Positions 45,487 through 52,968 of a stretch of DNA of 52,968 nt are shown here, in pieces. The position numbers and the translations under genes are program-made. The notes below the pieces were generated by a model. That model did no database searches. It was given only the letters and a program-made list of their open reading frames with translations, and had not been told where the DNA came from. The stretch spans positions 1 through 52,968 of the forward strand of contig CAMBCF010000019.1 of assembly GCA_945864585.1 (NCBI GenBank), given 5' to 3'. The first letter of the stretch is position 1, and every line of letters begins with the position of its first letter. Source of the DNA: Bordetella parapertussis. Its GTDB lineage: Bacteria > Pseudomonadota > Gammaproteobacteria > Burkholderiales > SG8-41.

Positions 45487-46632
45487 TCATCCGCCCAGCG
45501 GCCCGCAGACTGCGTCGTAGGCATATTGCGCGCCAGGCTCGTCGCCTTTCAGACTGTCTTTATTGGGTTCACCCACATAGCGGTCGCCGCGCCGCGCCGC
45601 CTGTTCGGTGGCCCCTTTGACTCGGGGGCCGCGTGTTTGCTGATACAGCGCGAAAGCTTTTTCCGGCGTGGCTTCAGATTTCAGGCAGCGCGTGAGTATC
45701 ATCGCATCCTCGAGTGCGTTGGCTGCCCCCTGCCCCAGAAAGGGCAGCATCGGATGGGCCGCGTCGCCCAATAGCACCACGCGGCCGGACGACCATTGTT
45801 CGAACCAGGGACGGCCGAAGAGGCCCCATTTGAATACCTGGCCGCTCACCGGCTGCGAAATCACCGTGCGCGTACCTTCGTCGAAGCTTGCGAATTCCGC
45901 CAGAAATTCGTCTAGCGGCGCAGGGATCATCCAGCCTTCCGCTTCCCATTGGTCCCGTTGCGCAACCGCGACGAAATTGAGCAACTCACCGCGCCGTATT
46001 AGATAGCGGTTGATGTGCCGGCCCTGCCCGAAAGCGACAGCCGATTCATGCAGGTGCTTTGGCAGATCGGCAGTATCGACCAGCCCGCGCCAGGCGACGA
46101 AGCCGGTGAACTCGGGTGGCGCCGGATTGAACAAGGTCTCGCGAATGGAGGAGCGGATGCCGTCGGCGGCGACTACCACATCCGCTGTTTCCACATGGCT
46201 ATCCGAGAAGGTTAACGTCACGTGGTCGCCGCGCGACTCAAGTTTGTCAACCTGGGATGCGAGCCGCAGCGCACCCGGCGCAATTTCCGCCAGACGCTTG
46301 ATCATCGCGTGCTGCAAATCCCAGCGGTGCAGCCGCATATAGGGCGCACCATAGAGTGCGCGGAAATCTTTGGTCATCATGCGCATGATGACGGCGCCGG
46401 TGCGGTAATGCCGGTATTCCGTTTTCGGCGGCGTCACCGAGGTCTCTTCCAGCGCGGGCCCCAGGCCCAGGTGATAGAGCACGCGCGTGGCATTCGGCGC
46501 AAGCGTGATGCCCGCGCCCAGATCAACCAGTTGCTTCGAGCGCTCGTGCACCGTGACGACGTAGCCTGCCTGAGTCATGGCCAGGGCAGTGGCGAGGCCA
46601 CCGATGCCGCCTCCAATGATGGCGATTTTCAT
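45487..46632 (-). CDS. FAD-dependent aromatic monooxygenase (salicylate hydroxylase-like)
   Basis: A 381-residue class A flavoprotein monooxygenase. The FAD motif is GGGIGGLATALAM at the N-terminus, the DG motif is AADGIRSSIRE, and the GD motif is LLGDAAHPMLPFLGQG. Such enzymes hydroxylate aromatic rings with NAD(P)H and O2. It is transcribed away from a related monooxygenase at 46684, sharing a 51-base spacer. No CoA ligase or dioxygenase lies next to it. The aromatic substrate is unknown; salicylate-type is an analogy. Confidence 0.87.
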   Translation of the reverse strand: MKIAIIGGGIGGLATALAMTQAGYVVTVHERSKQLVDLGAGITLAPNATRVLYHLGLGPALEETSVTPPKTEYRHYRTGAVIMRMMTKDFRALYGAPYMRLHRWDLQHAMIKRLAEIAPGALRLASQVDKLESRGDHVTLTFSDSHVETADVVVAADGIRSSIRETLFNPAPPEFTGFVAWRGLVDTADLPKHLHESAVAFGQGRHINRYLIRRGELLNFVAVAQRDQWEAEGWMIPAPLDEFLAEFASFDEGTRTVISQPVSGQVFKWGLFGRPWFEQWSSGRVVLLGDAAHPMLPFLGQGAANALEDAMILTRCLKSEATPEKAFALYQQTRGPRVKGATEQAARRGDRYVGEPNKDSLKGDEPGAQYAYDAVCGPLGG

Positions 46633-46650
46633 GTTTTCCGATTTATGATA

Positions 46651-46668
46651 TTACTACTCATATAGTAA
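46651..46668. promoter_or_regulatory. Candidate operator palindrome in divergent promoter region
   Basis: TTACTACTCATATAGTAA is an inverted repeat with 6-base arms in the 51-base spacer between two divergent monooxygenase genes. It overlaps the area where promoters must lie and ends just before the AGGAGG of the rightward gene. It could bind a dimeric regulator; none is encoded nearby. Confidence 0.4.
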
Positions 46669-46683
46669 AGGAGGAATGTCTTC

Positions 46684-47844
46684 ATGGCTAACAGCAAGGG
46701 ATCGATAGCAATCGTCGGCGCCGGCATCGGTGGCCTGTGCGCGGGCGTATTGCTTTCCAGACTGGGGTTCGCGGTCACGATCTACGACCAGGCCTCGCGC
46801 TTTGCCCGGGTCGGCGCCGGCATCCAGCAGACGCCGAATGCCATGCGCGTGCATCGCAAACTCGGCACCGAAGCCCGCTTGCGGCAAGTGGCGTTCAACT
46901 CGCCTTCGGGCATCAGCCGCGAGTGGGATACCGGCAACATCACCAACGAACTGACCCTGGGCGACGAGGTTGAGCACCGTTACGGCGCGCCTTTTCTGCT
47001 GATGCACCGGGCCGAACTGCATGCCGCGCTCGAATCCGTGTTGCCGGCGGGCATGGTGCAATTCAACCGCAAGCTGGTCGGACTCGATCAGAATAATCGC
47101 GGCGTGACCCTCGCCTTTGCCGACGGCAGCCGCGTGACGGCCGGCGCGGTGATCGGCGCCGACGGTGTGCACTCGGTGGTGCGCGAATGGATGCTGGGGC
47201 CGGAGAAGCCGCGCTTTTCCGGACGCGTTGCTTACCGCACCACGTTTCCCGCGCGGCTCCTCGGCGCGACGCAGATCACGCTGCTTCGCACCAAGTGGTG
47301 GGGGCCGGACCGGCACATGGTGGTCTACTACGTCACAGCGAAGCGCGACGAACTCTACTTCGTTACCAGCCAGCCCGAAGATGCGCAGTGGATGACACGC
47401 GAATCCTGGTCGCAAAAGGGTGATCTGAAAGTGCTGCGTGAAGCCTACGCAGGCTTTCACCCCGAAGTGCGCGCGATTGTCGAGGCGTGTCCGGAAGTGC
47501 ACAAGTGGGCGCTGATGGAGCGCGACCCTTTGCCGCGCTGGTGCGAGGGCCGCGTCACCTTGCTCGGCGACGCCTGCCACCCGATGACGCCCTACATGGC
47601 GCAGGGCGCGGCCTCCGCCCTTGAAGACGCGGCGATGCTGTCGCGCTGCCTAGAGGACGTCAGCGTGGATGGCGTGGTGCAGGCATTGCGTTGTTACCAA
47701 GCGAATCGCCTACCGCGCACGGCCGAGATCCAGCAGACCTCGAGCAAGAATACCTGGATGCGCAGCGCCACAGACCCGACCTGGGTCTACGGCTACGATG
47801 TATGGACGGCTCCTCTGGTCGACCCGGATCGGGCAGCGGCGTAA
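46684..47844 (+). CDS. FAD-dependent monooxygenase resembling 6-hydroxynicotinate 3-monooxygenase
   Basis: A 386-residue class A flavoprotein monooxygenase: GAGIGGLCAGVLL for FAD, GADGVHSVVRE as DG motif and LLGDACHPMTPYMAQG as GD motif. The middle segment KWWGPDRHMVVYYVTAKRDE and the C-terminal DPTWVYGYDVW resemble NicC of nicotinate degradation as I recall that sequence. It may hydroxylate, possibly with decarboxylation, a pyridine or benzoic acid. AGGAGG precedes the ATG. The rest of a nicotinate pathway is not in the window, so the name is by similarity only. Confidence 0.83.
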   Translation: MANSKGSIAIVGAGIGGLCAGVLLSRLGFAVTIYDQASRFARVGAGIQQTPNAMRVHRKLGTEARLRQVAFNSPSGISREWDTGNITNELTLGDEVEHRYGAPFLLMHRAELHAALESVLPAGMVQFNRKLVGLDQNNRGVTLAFADGSRVTAGAVIGADGVHSVVREWMLGPEKPRFSGRVAYRTTFPARLLGATQITLLRTKWWGPDRHMVVYYVTAKRDELYFVTSQPEDAQWMTRESWSQKGDLKVLREAYAGFHPEVRAIVEACPEVHKWALMERDPLPRWCEGRVTLLGDACHPMTPYMAQGAASALEDAAMLSRCLEDVSVDGVVQALRCYQANRLPRTAEIQQTSSKNTWMRSATDPTWVYGYDVWTAPLVDPDRAAA

Positions 47845-47958
47845 TGCCGGGGCGGGGTGTGATTCAAACTGATGTCTGAGCAGGGGCTGTATAGCTCCCA
47901 CGGACCGTCCCTACCCCCTGAAGGCTAAGCTATGCGCACAACTTTGAACGTGAGACAT

Positions 47959-48088
47959 GTAGCCCGGAAGAAGGCCATGGCTTTTCATGGCCGTATTCCG
48001 GGGAAGTGTGGGTGGATGAACCCGCGTGCTGACGATGCGCCGTGCTTCTTCCCGGAATACGTCCTGCGGACTCCTTCCGAGCTACGGG
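47959..48088. repeat. Complex palindromic repeat (GTAGCCCGGAAG family)
   Basis: GTAGCCCGGAAGAAGGCCAT opposes ATGGCCGTATTCCGGGG to form a first hairpin. A second block, CTTCTTCCCGGAATACG to CCGAGCTACGGG, mirrors the first in reverse. It lies in the 416-base gap between the monooxygenase (ends 47844) and the 2-hydroxyacid dehydrogenase (ends 48261). I see no credible gene in the rest of that gap. Confidence 0.75.
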
Positions 48089-48260
48089 AGATGTGTGTAT
48101 AGGTTACGCGTACCGGCGCATCACGTTTCCCATGGGCGTGCCGGGCCCGGTTCGTGTCACTATTTCATTTTCCGCATGGCTTAGCATCGGTAATCCTCCA
48201 TCAATGAAGCAGCGTACGCGCTATCCAAGTTGCGTAACGCTACCGATGACTGGGTGATGG

Positions 48261-49277
48261 CTATCGCGGCTTTTTCAAGTAATCGGCGTTCACGCAGTTG
48301 ATCAGTTTGTTGTCCTTCAAATACAGGCACGCGGTCTGCGCGGCTTTGGTGCGCAGGTCAACAAGGCCGTCGGGGCTGTAAAAGCCCGAGTGCGGTCCCA
48401 ACAGCACGCGACCTTTGATCCAGGGTTCATTCGCACGCCACGCGGCGACCAGCGGATCGGCGAGTGTGGCGGGTTCGCTCGGCAGCACGTCGAGGCCCAC
48501 CGCCAGCAGGCGATTGCTTTTCAAACCTTCGAGCAGTGCCGCCGTGTTGCAGATGGGTCCGCGCGCGGTGCTGATGAGGTATGCGCCCGGTTTCATTCTG
48601 GATACGGTGTCAGCATTGATCATGCCGTTGGTTTCGGTGGTCAGTGGCGCGTGGATGGTGATGACATCGGCCACTTTGAGCAAATCTTCGAGTTTGCTCG
48701 CGCGCGTGAAGCCAAACGACAGTTCTGCGCCGGTCGAAAGCTGCGGATCATAAAAGATCACGTTCATGCCAAAGGCGCGCGCGCGCAATGCCGAGGCGGT
48801 GCCGATGCGGCCCATGCCGATTACGCCGTAGGTGGCGCCGCGCAGCCGGCGCGCGGTGACATTGTGGGTGTGGGTCCAGTTGGCGGTGGGGTTCTCGCGC
48901 AGCGCGGCATCGTAGATGGCGGTGCCGCGTGCAAACGCCAGCATCATCGCAATCGCGGTGTCGGCCACTTCGGTGGTGCCATAGTCGGGCACGTTGCACA
49001 CCGCAATGCCGGCTTCGCCGCACAGCTGGAGATCAACGTTGTCGTAGCCGACGCCGTTGCGCACGATGATGCGGCATTTTTTCAGATGCGGCACCACTGT
49101 GGCATTCATCTGGATGCGCGCGACAACGATGCCATCGCAGTTTTGCCATGCCGTCAGATCGACTTCCTCGAAGCTATTTTTGCGTGGGTTGAGCAGCATG
49201 GTGTCCGCACCGAATACTTTTGCCTCGAGATCGAGTTGTGCGGAACGGCTGTCGGGGTAGAGCAGGTTCAGGGACAT
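48261..49277 (-). CDS. D-2-hydroxyacid dehydrogenase (NAD-dependent)
   Basis: A 338-residue dehydrogenase of the D-isomer 2-hydroxyacid / phosphoglycerate dehydrogenase / CtBP type. GVIGMGRIG binds NAD. The catalytic Arg, Glu and His appear in STARGPI, LDVLPSEPA and GPHSGFYSP. It reduces a 2-oxo acid to the D-hydroxy acid or the reverse. On the minus strand, AAGGAAACACC sets the ATG at 49277; a longer start is possible but lacks a ribosome site. It diverges from the diguanylate cyclase gene 63 bases away. Confidence 0.92.
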   Translation of the reverse strand: MSLNLLYPDSRSAQLDLEAKVFGADTMLLNPRKNSFEEVDLTAWQNCDGIVVARIQMNATVVPHLKKCRIIVRNGVGYDNVDLQLCGEAGIAVCNVPDYGTTEVADTAIAMMLAFARGTAIYDAALRENPTANWTHTHNVTARRLRGATYGVIGMGRIGTASALRARAFGMNVIFYDPQLSTGAELSFGFTRASKLEDLLKVADVITIHAPLTTETNGMINADTVSRMKPGAYLISTARGPICNTAALLEGLKSNRLLAVGLDVLPSEPATLADPLVAAWRANEPWIKGRVLLGPHSGFYSPDGLVDLRTKAAQTACLYLKDNKLINCVNADYLKKPR

Positions 49278-49340
49278 GGTGTTTCCTTGAAAGGGTTTTG
49301 CGTTACCATACACCACTTGTCTCCTAACCGGTAAGCTCTG

Positions 49341-50453
49341 ATGGATAAATTGGCGCCCACGGAACGTTTTCTCCGCCGCACCGTTCTACTGTTATTGCTG
49401 ATGGTTGTGCTGGGTGGCGTACTGGCGGCAGCGCTGCCTGTGCTGCAGGGTGCTCGTGACACGTTAGACGTGGTAGCGCCGTCGATTCTTGCACTGGTGA
49501 TGCTGGGCTTAGCAGTGTATTTTTATCGGCGGCCGGATAGTCTGCTGCCGGTGATTCGTGTCACCATCCTCTACGCGCTCCTCGGCATCGCGATTTGCGC
49601 CTGGTATTACACACTGATTGCCTGGCGTTCGACGGACATCACCCTGGTCGATAGTCTGCCGCCGATTACGCCGCTGCTGGTGCCGTTGCTGCTGGCGTTC
49701 ATTGTTTTGCTGCGTCCCCAGCGTCTGATGGAAATTGCCTTGGGTAGCTGGCTGCTGGTGGCGGTGCCGATTCTTGCCTATCTCGCCGCACACCCTCACG
49801 AACTCGCGAGTCAGCGCGGGCTGGACATGGTGATAACACTGGGGCCGGTCACGCTGATCGTGGTGAGTTTCATTCCGTTCCAGCTCGGCATTGAACAGTG
49901 GATTGCGCAGTTGCAAATCGATCGCGCGCAGGCGCAGGCGCTCGCCGAACGCGATGCACTCACCGGCCTTTTCAATCGCGGCGCCGGTGAGCGCATGCTG
50001 ACGGGCTTGATCACCGCGCCGACCGAAAGCGATGTGTTGATTATGTTCGACATCGACCACTTCAAGAAGGTCAACGATACGAACGGGCATCCCGCGGGTG
50101 ATGCGGTGTTGCGTGAAGTGGCGACTCGTTGTACCAACCTGCTGCGCAAGGGTGATGTGTTGACACGCTGGGGCGGTGAGGAGTTTTTGATGCTGATGCG
50201 ATGCCCCGGAGACGCCGGCGTCGCACGTGTGGCGAACGCCTTGCGCACTGCGATTTCGGGCACGCCCATCGCACCCGCCGGTACCGTCACGGCGTCATTT
50301 GGCGTGGCGCGTTTTCGGTCGAACGACACGCAACTGACGTGGGTCAAGCGCGCGGACGTGGCGCTGTACGAAGCAAAAAGCACGGGCCGAGACCGGGTGG
50401 TGGGGATCGCTTCGGGTGCGGCAGGTGAAGTGGATGGCAACAAGACTACCTAG
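49341..50453 (+). CDS. Membrane diguanylate cyclase
   Basis: A 370-residue protein with six predicted membrane helices (about residues 12-190, e.g. [12 protein letters not shown] and [14 protein letters not shown]) followed by a GGDEF domain. [16 protein letters not shown] starts the domain, [11 protein letters not shown] is the metal/substrate region, and the signature reads GGEEF at residues 278-282. RKGD five residues before it matches the RxxD inhibitory site. It should make c-di-GMP and be product-inhibited. The signal sensed by the membrane part is unknown. It is followed 14 bases later by the molybdenum hydroxylase genes. Confidence 0.9.
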   Translation: MDKLAPTERFLRRTVLLLLLMVVLGGVLAAALPVLQGARDTLDVVAPSILALVMLGLAVYFYRRPDSLLPVIRVTILYALLGIAICAWYYTLIAWRSTDITLVDSLPPITPLLVPLLLAFIVLLRPQRLMEIALGSWLLVAVPILAYLAAHPHELASQRGLDMVITLGPVTLIVVSFIPFQLGIEQWIAQLQIDRAQAQALAERDALTGLFNRGAGERMLTGLITAPTESDVLIMFDIDHFKKVNDTNGHPAGDAVLREVATRCTNLLRKGDVLTRWGGEEFLMLMRCPGDAGVARVANALRTAISGTPIAPAGTVTASFGVARFRSNDTQLTWVKRADVALYEAKSTGRDRVVGIASGAAGEVDGNKTT

Positions 50454-50467
50454 CTAAGGAGGCTGGC

Positions 50468-50935
50468 ATGGCAACAAAAATTGAGGTAACGCTCACCGTG
50501 AATGGTGTGCGCCAAAAAATCTCGGCGCAGCCGGATATGCCGCTGCTGTGGGTGTTGCGCGAGCAACTCAGATTGACCGGCACCAAATTCGGCTGCGGCG
50601 TCGGGCAGTGCGGCGCGTGTACGGTGCATGTGAACGGCCAAGCGGTGCAGTCGTGCCTGCAAAGCCTGCAGGATGTCGCCGGTAAAAGCATCACCACTAT
50701 CGAGGGCCTGTCCAGGGACGCCAGCCATCCGCTGCAAAAGGCGTGGATCGCCGAACAGGTGCCGCAATGCGGTTACTGCCAATCGGGGCAGATCATGCGT
50801 GCCGCCGGGCTGCTCAAAGAGACGCCGCGGCCCACGCGTGAGCAAATCGTCGAATACATGAGCCCCAATATTTGCCGCTGCGGCACCTACGCGCGCATTA
50901 CGCGTGCGATTGAACGCGCATCACAGGAGGGCTGA
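50468..50935 (+). CDS. (2Fe-2S) subunit of a molybdenum hydroxylase (IorA-like)
   Basis: A 155-residue iron-sulfur subunit. The plant-type ferredoxin cluster motif [15 protein letters not shown], with a further Cys in VQSC, is at about residues 40-65. The second cluster motif is [10 protein letters not shown] and CRCGTYARI at about 100-145. Such subunits pass electrons from the molybdenum site to an acceptor. The large subunit gene begins four bases after its stop. Relatives include isoquinoline 1-oxidoreductase and aldehyde dehydrogenases. GGAGG lies at 50459-50463, before the ATG. Confidence 0.93.
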   Translation: MATKIEVTLTVNGVRQKISAQPDMPLLWVLREQLRLTGTKFGCGVGQCGACTVHVNGQAVQSCLQSLQDVAGKSITTIEGLSRDASHPLQKAWIAEQVPQCGYCQSGQIMRAAGLLKETPRPTREQIVEYMSPNICRCGTYARITRAIERASQEG

Positions 50936-50938
50936 GCG

Positions 50939-52968
50939 ATGACAACCTCGATGAAAATTAACCAGCAGCGCCGCCAGTTCATGGTGGGCGCGGCGGGCTT
51001 CACCTTCGGCGTCGCGGTGGGCGCGCCTGCGTTGTTGGCGGGCGCAGCACACGCGCAGAACACCGGCGCCACCCTCAACAACTGGGTGACGATCTATACC
51101 GATGGCACGGTGGCGATCAAGTCGCCCGCGGCGGAGATGGGGCAGGGCTCGCTGACCGCTTTGCCGCGTATTCTGGCCGACGAAATGGACGCGGATTGGG
51201 CCAAGGTGAAAATAGACAGCGCGGCGGTGGGCGACAAGATTTTTGGCAATCCAGGCCGCAATTTTCACCAGTACACCGCAGGCAGCGCCACGGTGACCGG
51301 GTACTTCAACAATCTGCGGCAGTTCGGTGCGCAGGTGCGCTACGTGCTGATGGACAATGCGGCGCAGCGCTGGGGAGTGCCGCTGGCGGAACTCACGACT
51401 CAGCCCGGCGTGGTGTGGCATGAAAAATCCGGCCGCCGCCTGAGCTACGGCGAAATCGCCGCCTTCGCGAAAATTCCAGCCACAGCGCCGCAGATCGCCG
51501 TGGCGCCGGTGGCGAGCGCCGAGTTTCGTTTGATCGGCAAGGACATTCCGCGGGTGGATGTCGAGGGCAAGCAAAATGGCGCCACCCTGTACAGCATTGA
51601 TGTGCAGGTGCCGGGCATGATTTACGGCGCGATTGTGCGCGAGCCAGTGGAGGGCGCGGGTGTGGCGAAAGTCGATGACACTGCCGCACGCGCGATCGAT
51701 GGCGTGCTCAGCGTGGTGACGCTTAAGAACGGCGTAGGCGTGCTGGCCGAAAATCCGTGGGCGGCATTTCAGGCGCGCAAGGCGCTCAAGGTGACGTGGG
51801 GCGGTAAGGCGCAAGGGGCAGGATTTTTCAGCGAGGGTGGTTTCGCCCGCTTTTCGGCGATGGCGAAAGACCCGGCGCAGCCGGTGATCGATTGGGAGAA
51901 GCAGGGCGATGCGGCGGCCAAACTGAAAAGCGCCGCGAGCGTGGTCGAGGCCGAGTACCGCTCTGACTACGCCTACCACGCGCAGATGGAGCCGCTTAAC
52001 TCCATCGCGGTGGTTTCCCCTGCGGGTGACGCGGTGGAAATCTGGTGCGGTGTGCAGAGTCAGACCATCGCGGTGACGGTGGCGGCGCAGGCGCTGGGCA
52101 TACCCGAATCAAAAGTGAAGTTTAACCACTACCTGCTCGGTGGCGGCTTTGGCCGGCGCGGCAACCGTGACGCCGATTTCGTGCTGGATTCGGTGCTGCT
52201 GTCCAAAGCCTGCGGCAAACCGGTGAAAGTGATGTGGACGCGCGAGGACGATATTCATTCCGGCCGCTTCCGTCCGCTGTATGTGAACCGTTTGCGCGCA
52301 GGGCTGGACGCATCGGGCAATATTTCCGGCTGGCATCATCGCGCGGTGTGCGATCACGTGATGGCATTCATGGATCCGCTGCGTTACCAGCAGGTCAAAG
52401 GGCGCGACGGCATTGCATTGAGCGGCATCAATGTGCGCTCGTATGAAATTGCCGATCGCACCGCCGAGGGCGTGCTGGTGCATACCGGCATGCGTACCAA
52501 TCCGCTGCGCGGCATCGGCCTTACCGCCAACAGTTTTGCCACCGAAGTGTTCATCGATGAACTCGCAGCGAAAGCGGCGGTTGACCCGGTGCAGTTCCGC
52601 CTGCGCCTGCTGACGCAGCAGCCACGCGCGCGTCACGTGATCGAAGAGACCGCGAAAATGGCCGAGTGGCAGCGCAAACGCCCGGGGCGCGGTTTGGGAC
52701 TGGCCTATGTGGATTACTCCGGCACACACGTGGCGGGCATCGCTGAGGTGTCGGTGGACAAGCAAAGCGGCGCGATCAAGGTGCACAATTTCTGGTGCAC
52801 CATAGACTGCGGTGTGGCGGTGCATCCCGACAATGTCATTGCGCAGACCGAAAGCTCTATCGTGTATGGCGTCGGGCTTGCGCTGTCCGAGCGCATCACC
52901 ATCGCCGACGGCGCGGTGCAACAGTCGAATTTCTTTGACTACCATGTGCCGCGCATGCGCGATGTGCC
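50939..52968 (+). CDS. Molybdopterin-dependent large subunit (IorB-like), cut by window edge
   Basis: An open frame of 676 codons reaching the right edge. It starts with a twin-arginine signal (QQRRQFMVGAAGFTFG, cleavage near GAAHAQ), so the folded enzyme is exported with its cofactor. KSPAAEMGQGSLTALPRILA, NFHQYTAGSATV and LGGGFGRRGNRDADFV are typical of the IorB / xanthine-oxidase-like large subunit. AGGAGGG precedes the ATG. With the 2Fe-2S subunit it forms a periplasmic hydroxylase or aldehyde oxidase. The final part, including the catalytic Glu region, is outside the window. Confidence 0.92.
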   Translation, partial: MTTSMKINQQRRQFMVGAAGFTFGVAVGAPALLAGAAHAQNTGATLNNWVTIYTDGTVAIKSPAAEMGQGSLTALPRILADEMDADWAKVKIDSAAVGDKIFGNPGRNFHQYTAGSATVTGYFNNLRQFGAQVRYVLMDNAAQRWGVPLAELTTQPGVVWHEKSGRRLSYGEIAAFAKIPATAPQIAVAPVASAEFRLIGKDIPRVDVEGKQNGATLYSIDVQVPGMIYGAIVREPVEGAGVAKVDDTAARAIDGVLSVVTLKNGVGVLAENPWAAFQARKALKVTWGGKAQGAGFFSEGGFARFSAMAKDPAQPVIDWEKQGDAAAKLKSAASVVEAEYRSDYAYHAQMEPLNSIAVVSPAGDAVEIWCGVQSQTIAVTVAAQALGIPESKVKFNHYLLGGGFGRRGNRDADFVLDSVLLSKACGKPVKVMWTREDDIHSGRFRPLYVNRLRAGLDASGNISGWHHRAVCDHVMAFMDPLRYQQVKGRDGIALSGINVRSYEIADRTAEGVLVHTGMRTNPLRGIGLTANSFATEVFIDELAAKAAVDPVQFRLRLLTQQPRARHVIEETAKMAEWQRKRPGRGLGLAYVDYSGTHVAGIAEVSVDKQSGAIKVHNFWCTIDCGVAVHPDNVIAQTESSIVYGVGLALSERITIADGAVQQSNFFDYHVPRMRDV

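Noticed and set aside
48042-48257. A 71-codon open frame between the monooxygenase and the 2-hydroxyacid dehydrogenase
   Set aside because: It starts inside a palindromic repeat, has no ribosome site and shows no recognisable fold.

Overview
This is GC-rich, densely coded DNA from a Gram-negative bacterium, most likely a betaproteobacterium of the Burkholderiales type. Six separate genes for Bug/TctC-type periplasmic solute receptors, many lone hydrolases, dehydrogenases and CoA enzymes, c-di-GMP signalling proteins and a PQQ-dehydrogenase/cytochrome c pair all point to an aerobic, metabolically broad soil or water organism. No rRNA, tRNA or CRISPR array was recognised. The taxon is inferred from gene content only.

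Layout. 1-182: start of a tyrosine-recombinase (phage/island-type integrase) running off the left edge. 551-5000: PilZ protein, an SDR lacking its catalytic Tyr/Lys, a protease-dead HtrA-like protein, an enoyl-CoA hydratase and an acyl-CoA dehydrogenase pseudogene. 5165-11568: two alpha/beta hydrolases, an amidase, a damaged PAS/GAF/GGDEF/EAL gene and a DUF3500 lipoprotein. 11684-17777: acyl-CoA ligase, PQQ-dependent dehydrogenase with diheme cytochrome c, Gfo/Idh oxidoreductase and a cyclase-family hydrolase. 17944-27064: four Bug receptors mixed with a SnoaL-like protein, an ACMSD-like amidohydrolase, a frameshifted GGDEF/EAL gene and a metallophosphoesterase. 27145-34002: M24 peptidase-like protein, 2-oxo-acid dehydrogenase E1-alpha, E1-beta and E2, with a YtcJ-like amidohydrolase between E1 and E2. 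34324-37801: an operon of a 3-hydroxyisobutyrate-dehydrogenase-like enzyme, a RidA-family protein, an aldo/keto reductase and an FMN 2-hydroxy-acid oxidase. 38047-44920: Bug receptors, two solute-binding-fold proteins without signal peptides, an amidohydrolase and a sulfatase. 44905-45464: a decayed REP-associated transposase element with terminal inverted repeats. 45487-47844: divergent FAD monooxygenases. 48261-52968: 2-hydroxyacid dehydrogenase, membrane diguanylate cyclase and an IorAB-like molybdenum hydroxylase cut by the right edge.

Together the genes look like catabolic capture modules: a receptor for a carboxylated substrate next to an amidohydrolase, cyclase, CoA ligase or oxidase. 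The tripartite transporter membrane subunits (TctA/TctB) are absent here. Intergenic space is unusually rich in dispersed palindromic repeats of at least five families. Several genes are damaged: internal deletions in the acyl-CoA dehydrogenase, the PAS/GAF gene and the transposase, and a frameshift in the second GGDEF/EAL gene. I did not find a defence system or another clearly new multi-gene system. The most unusual signals are active-site substitutions in otherwise intact enzymes, repeat insertions that enter coding sequence, and the structure of the repeats.
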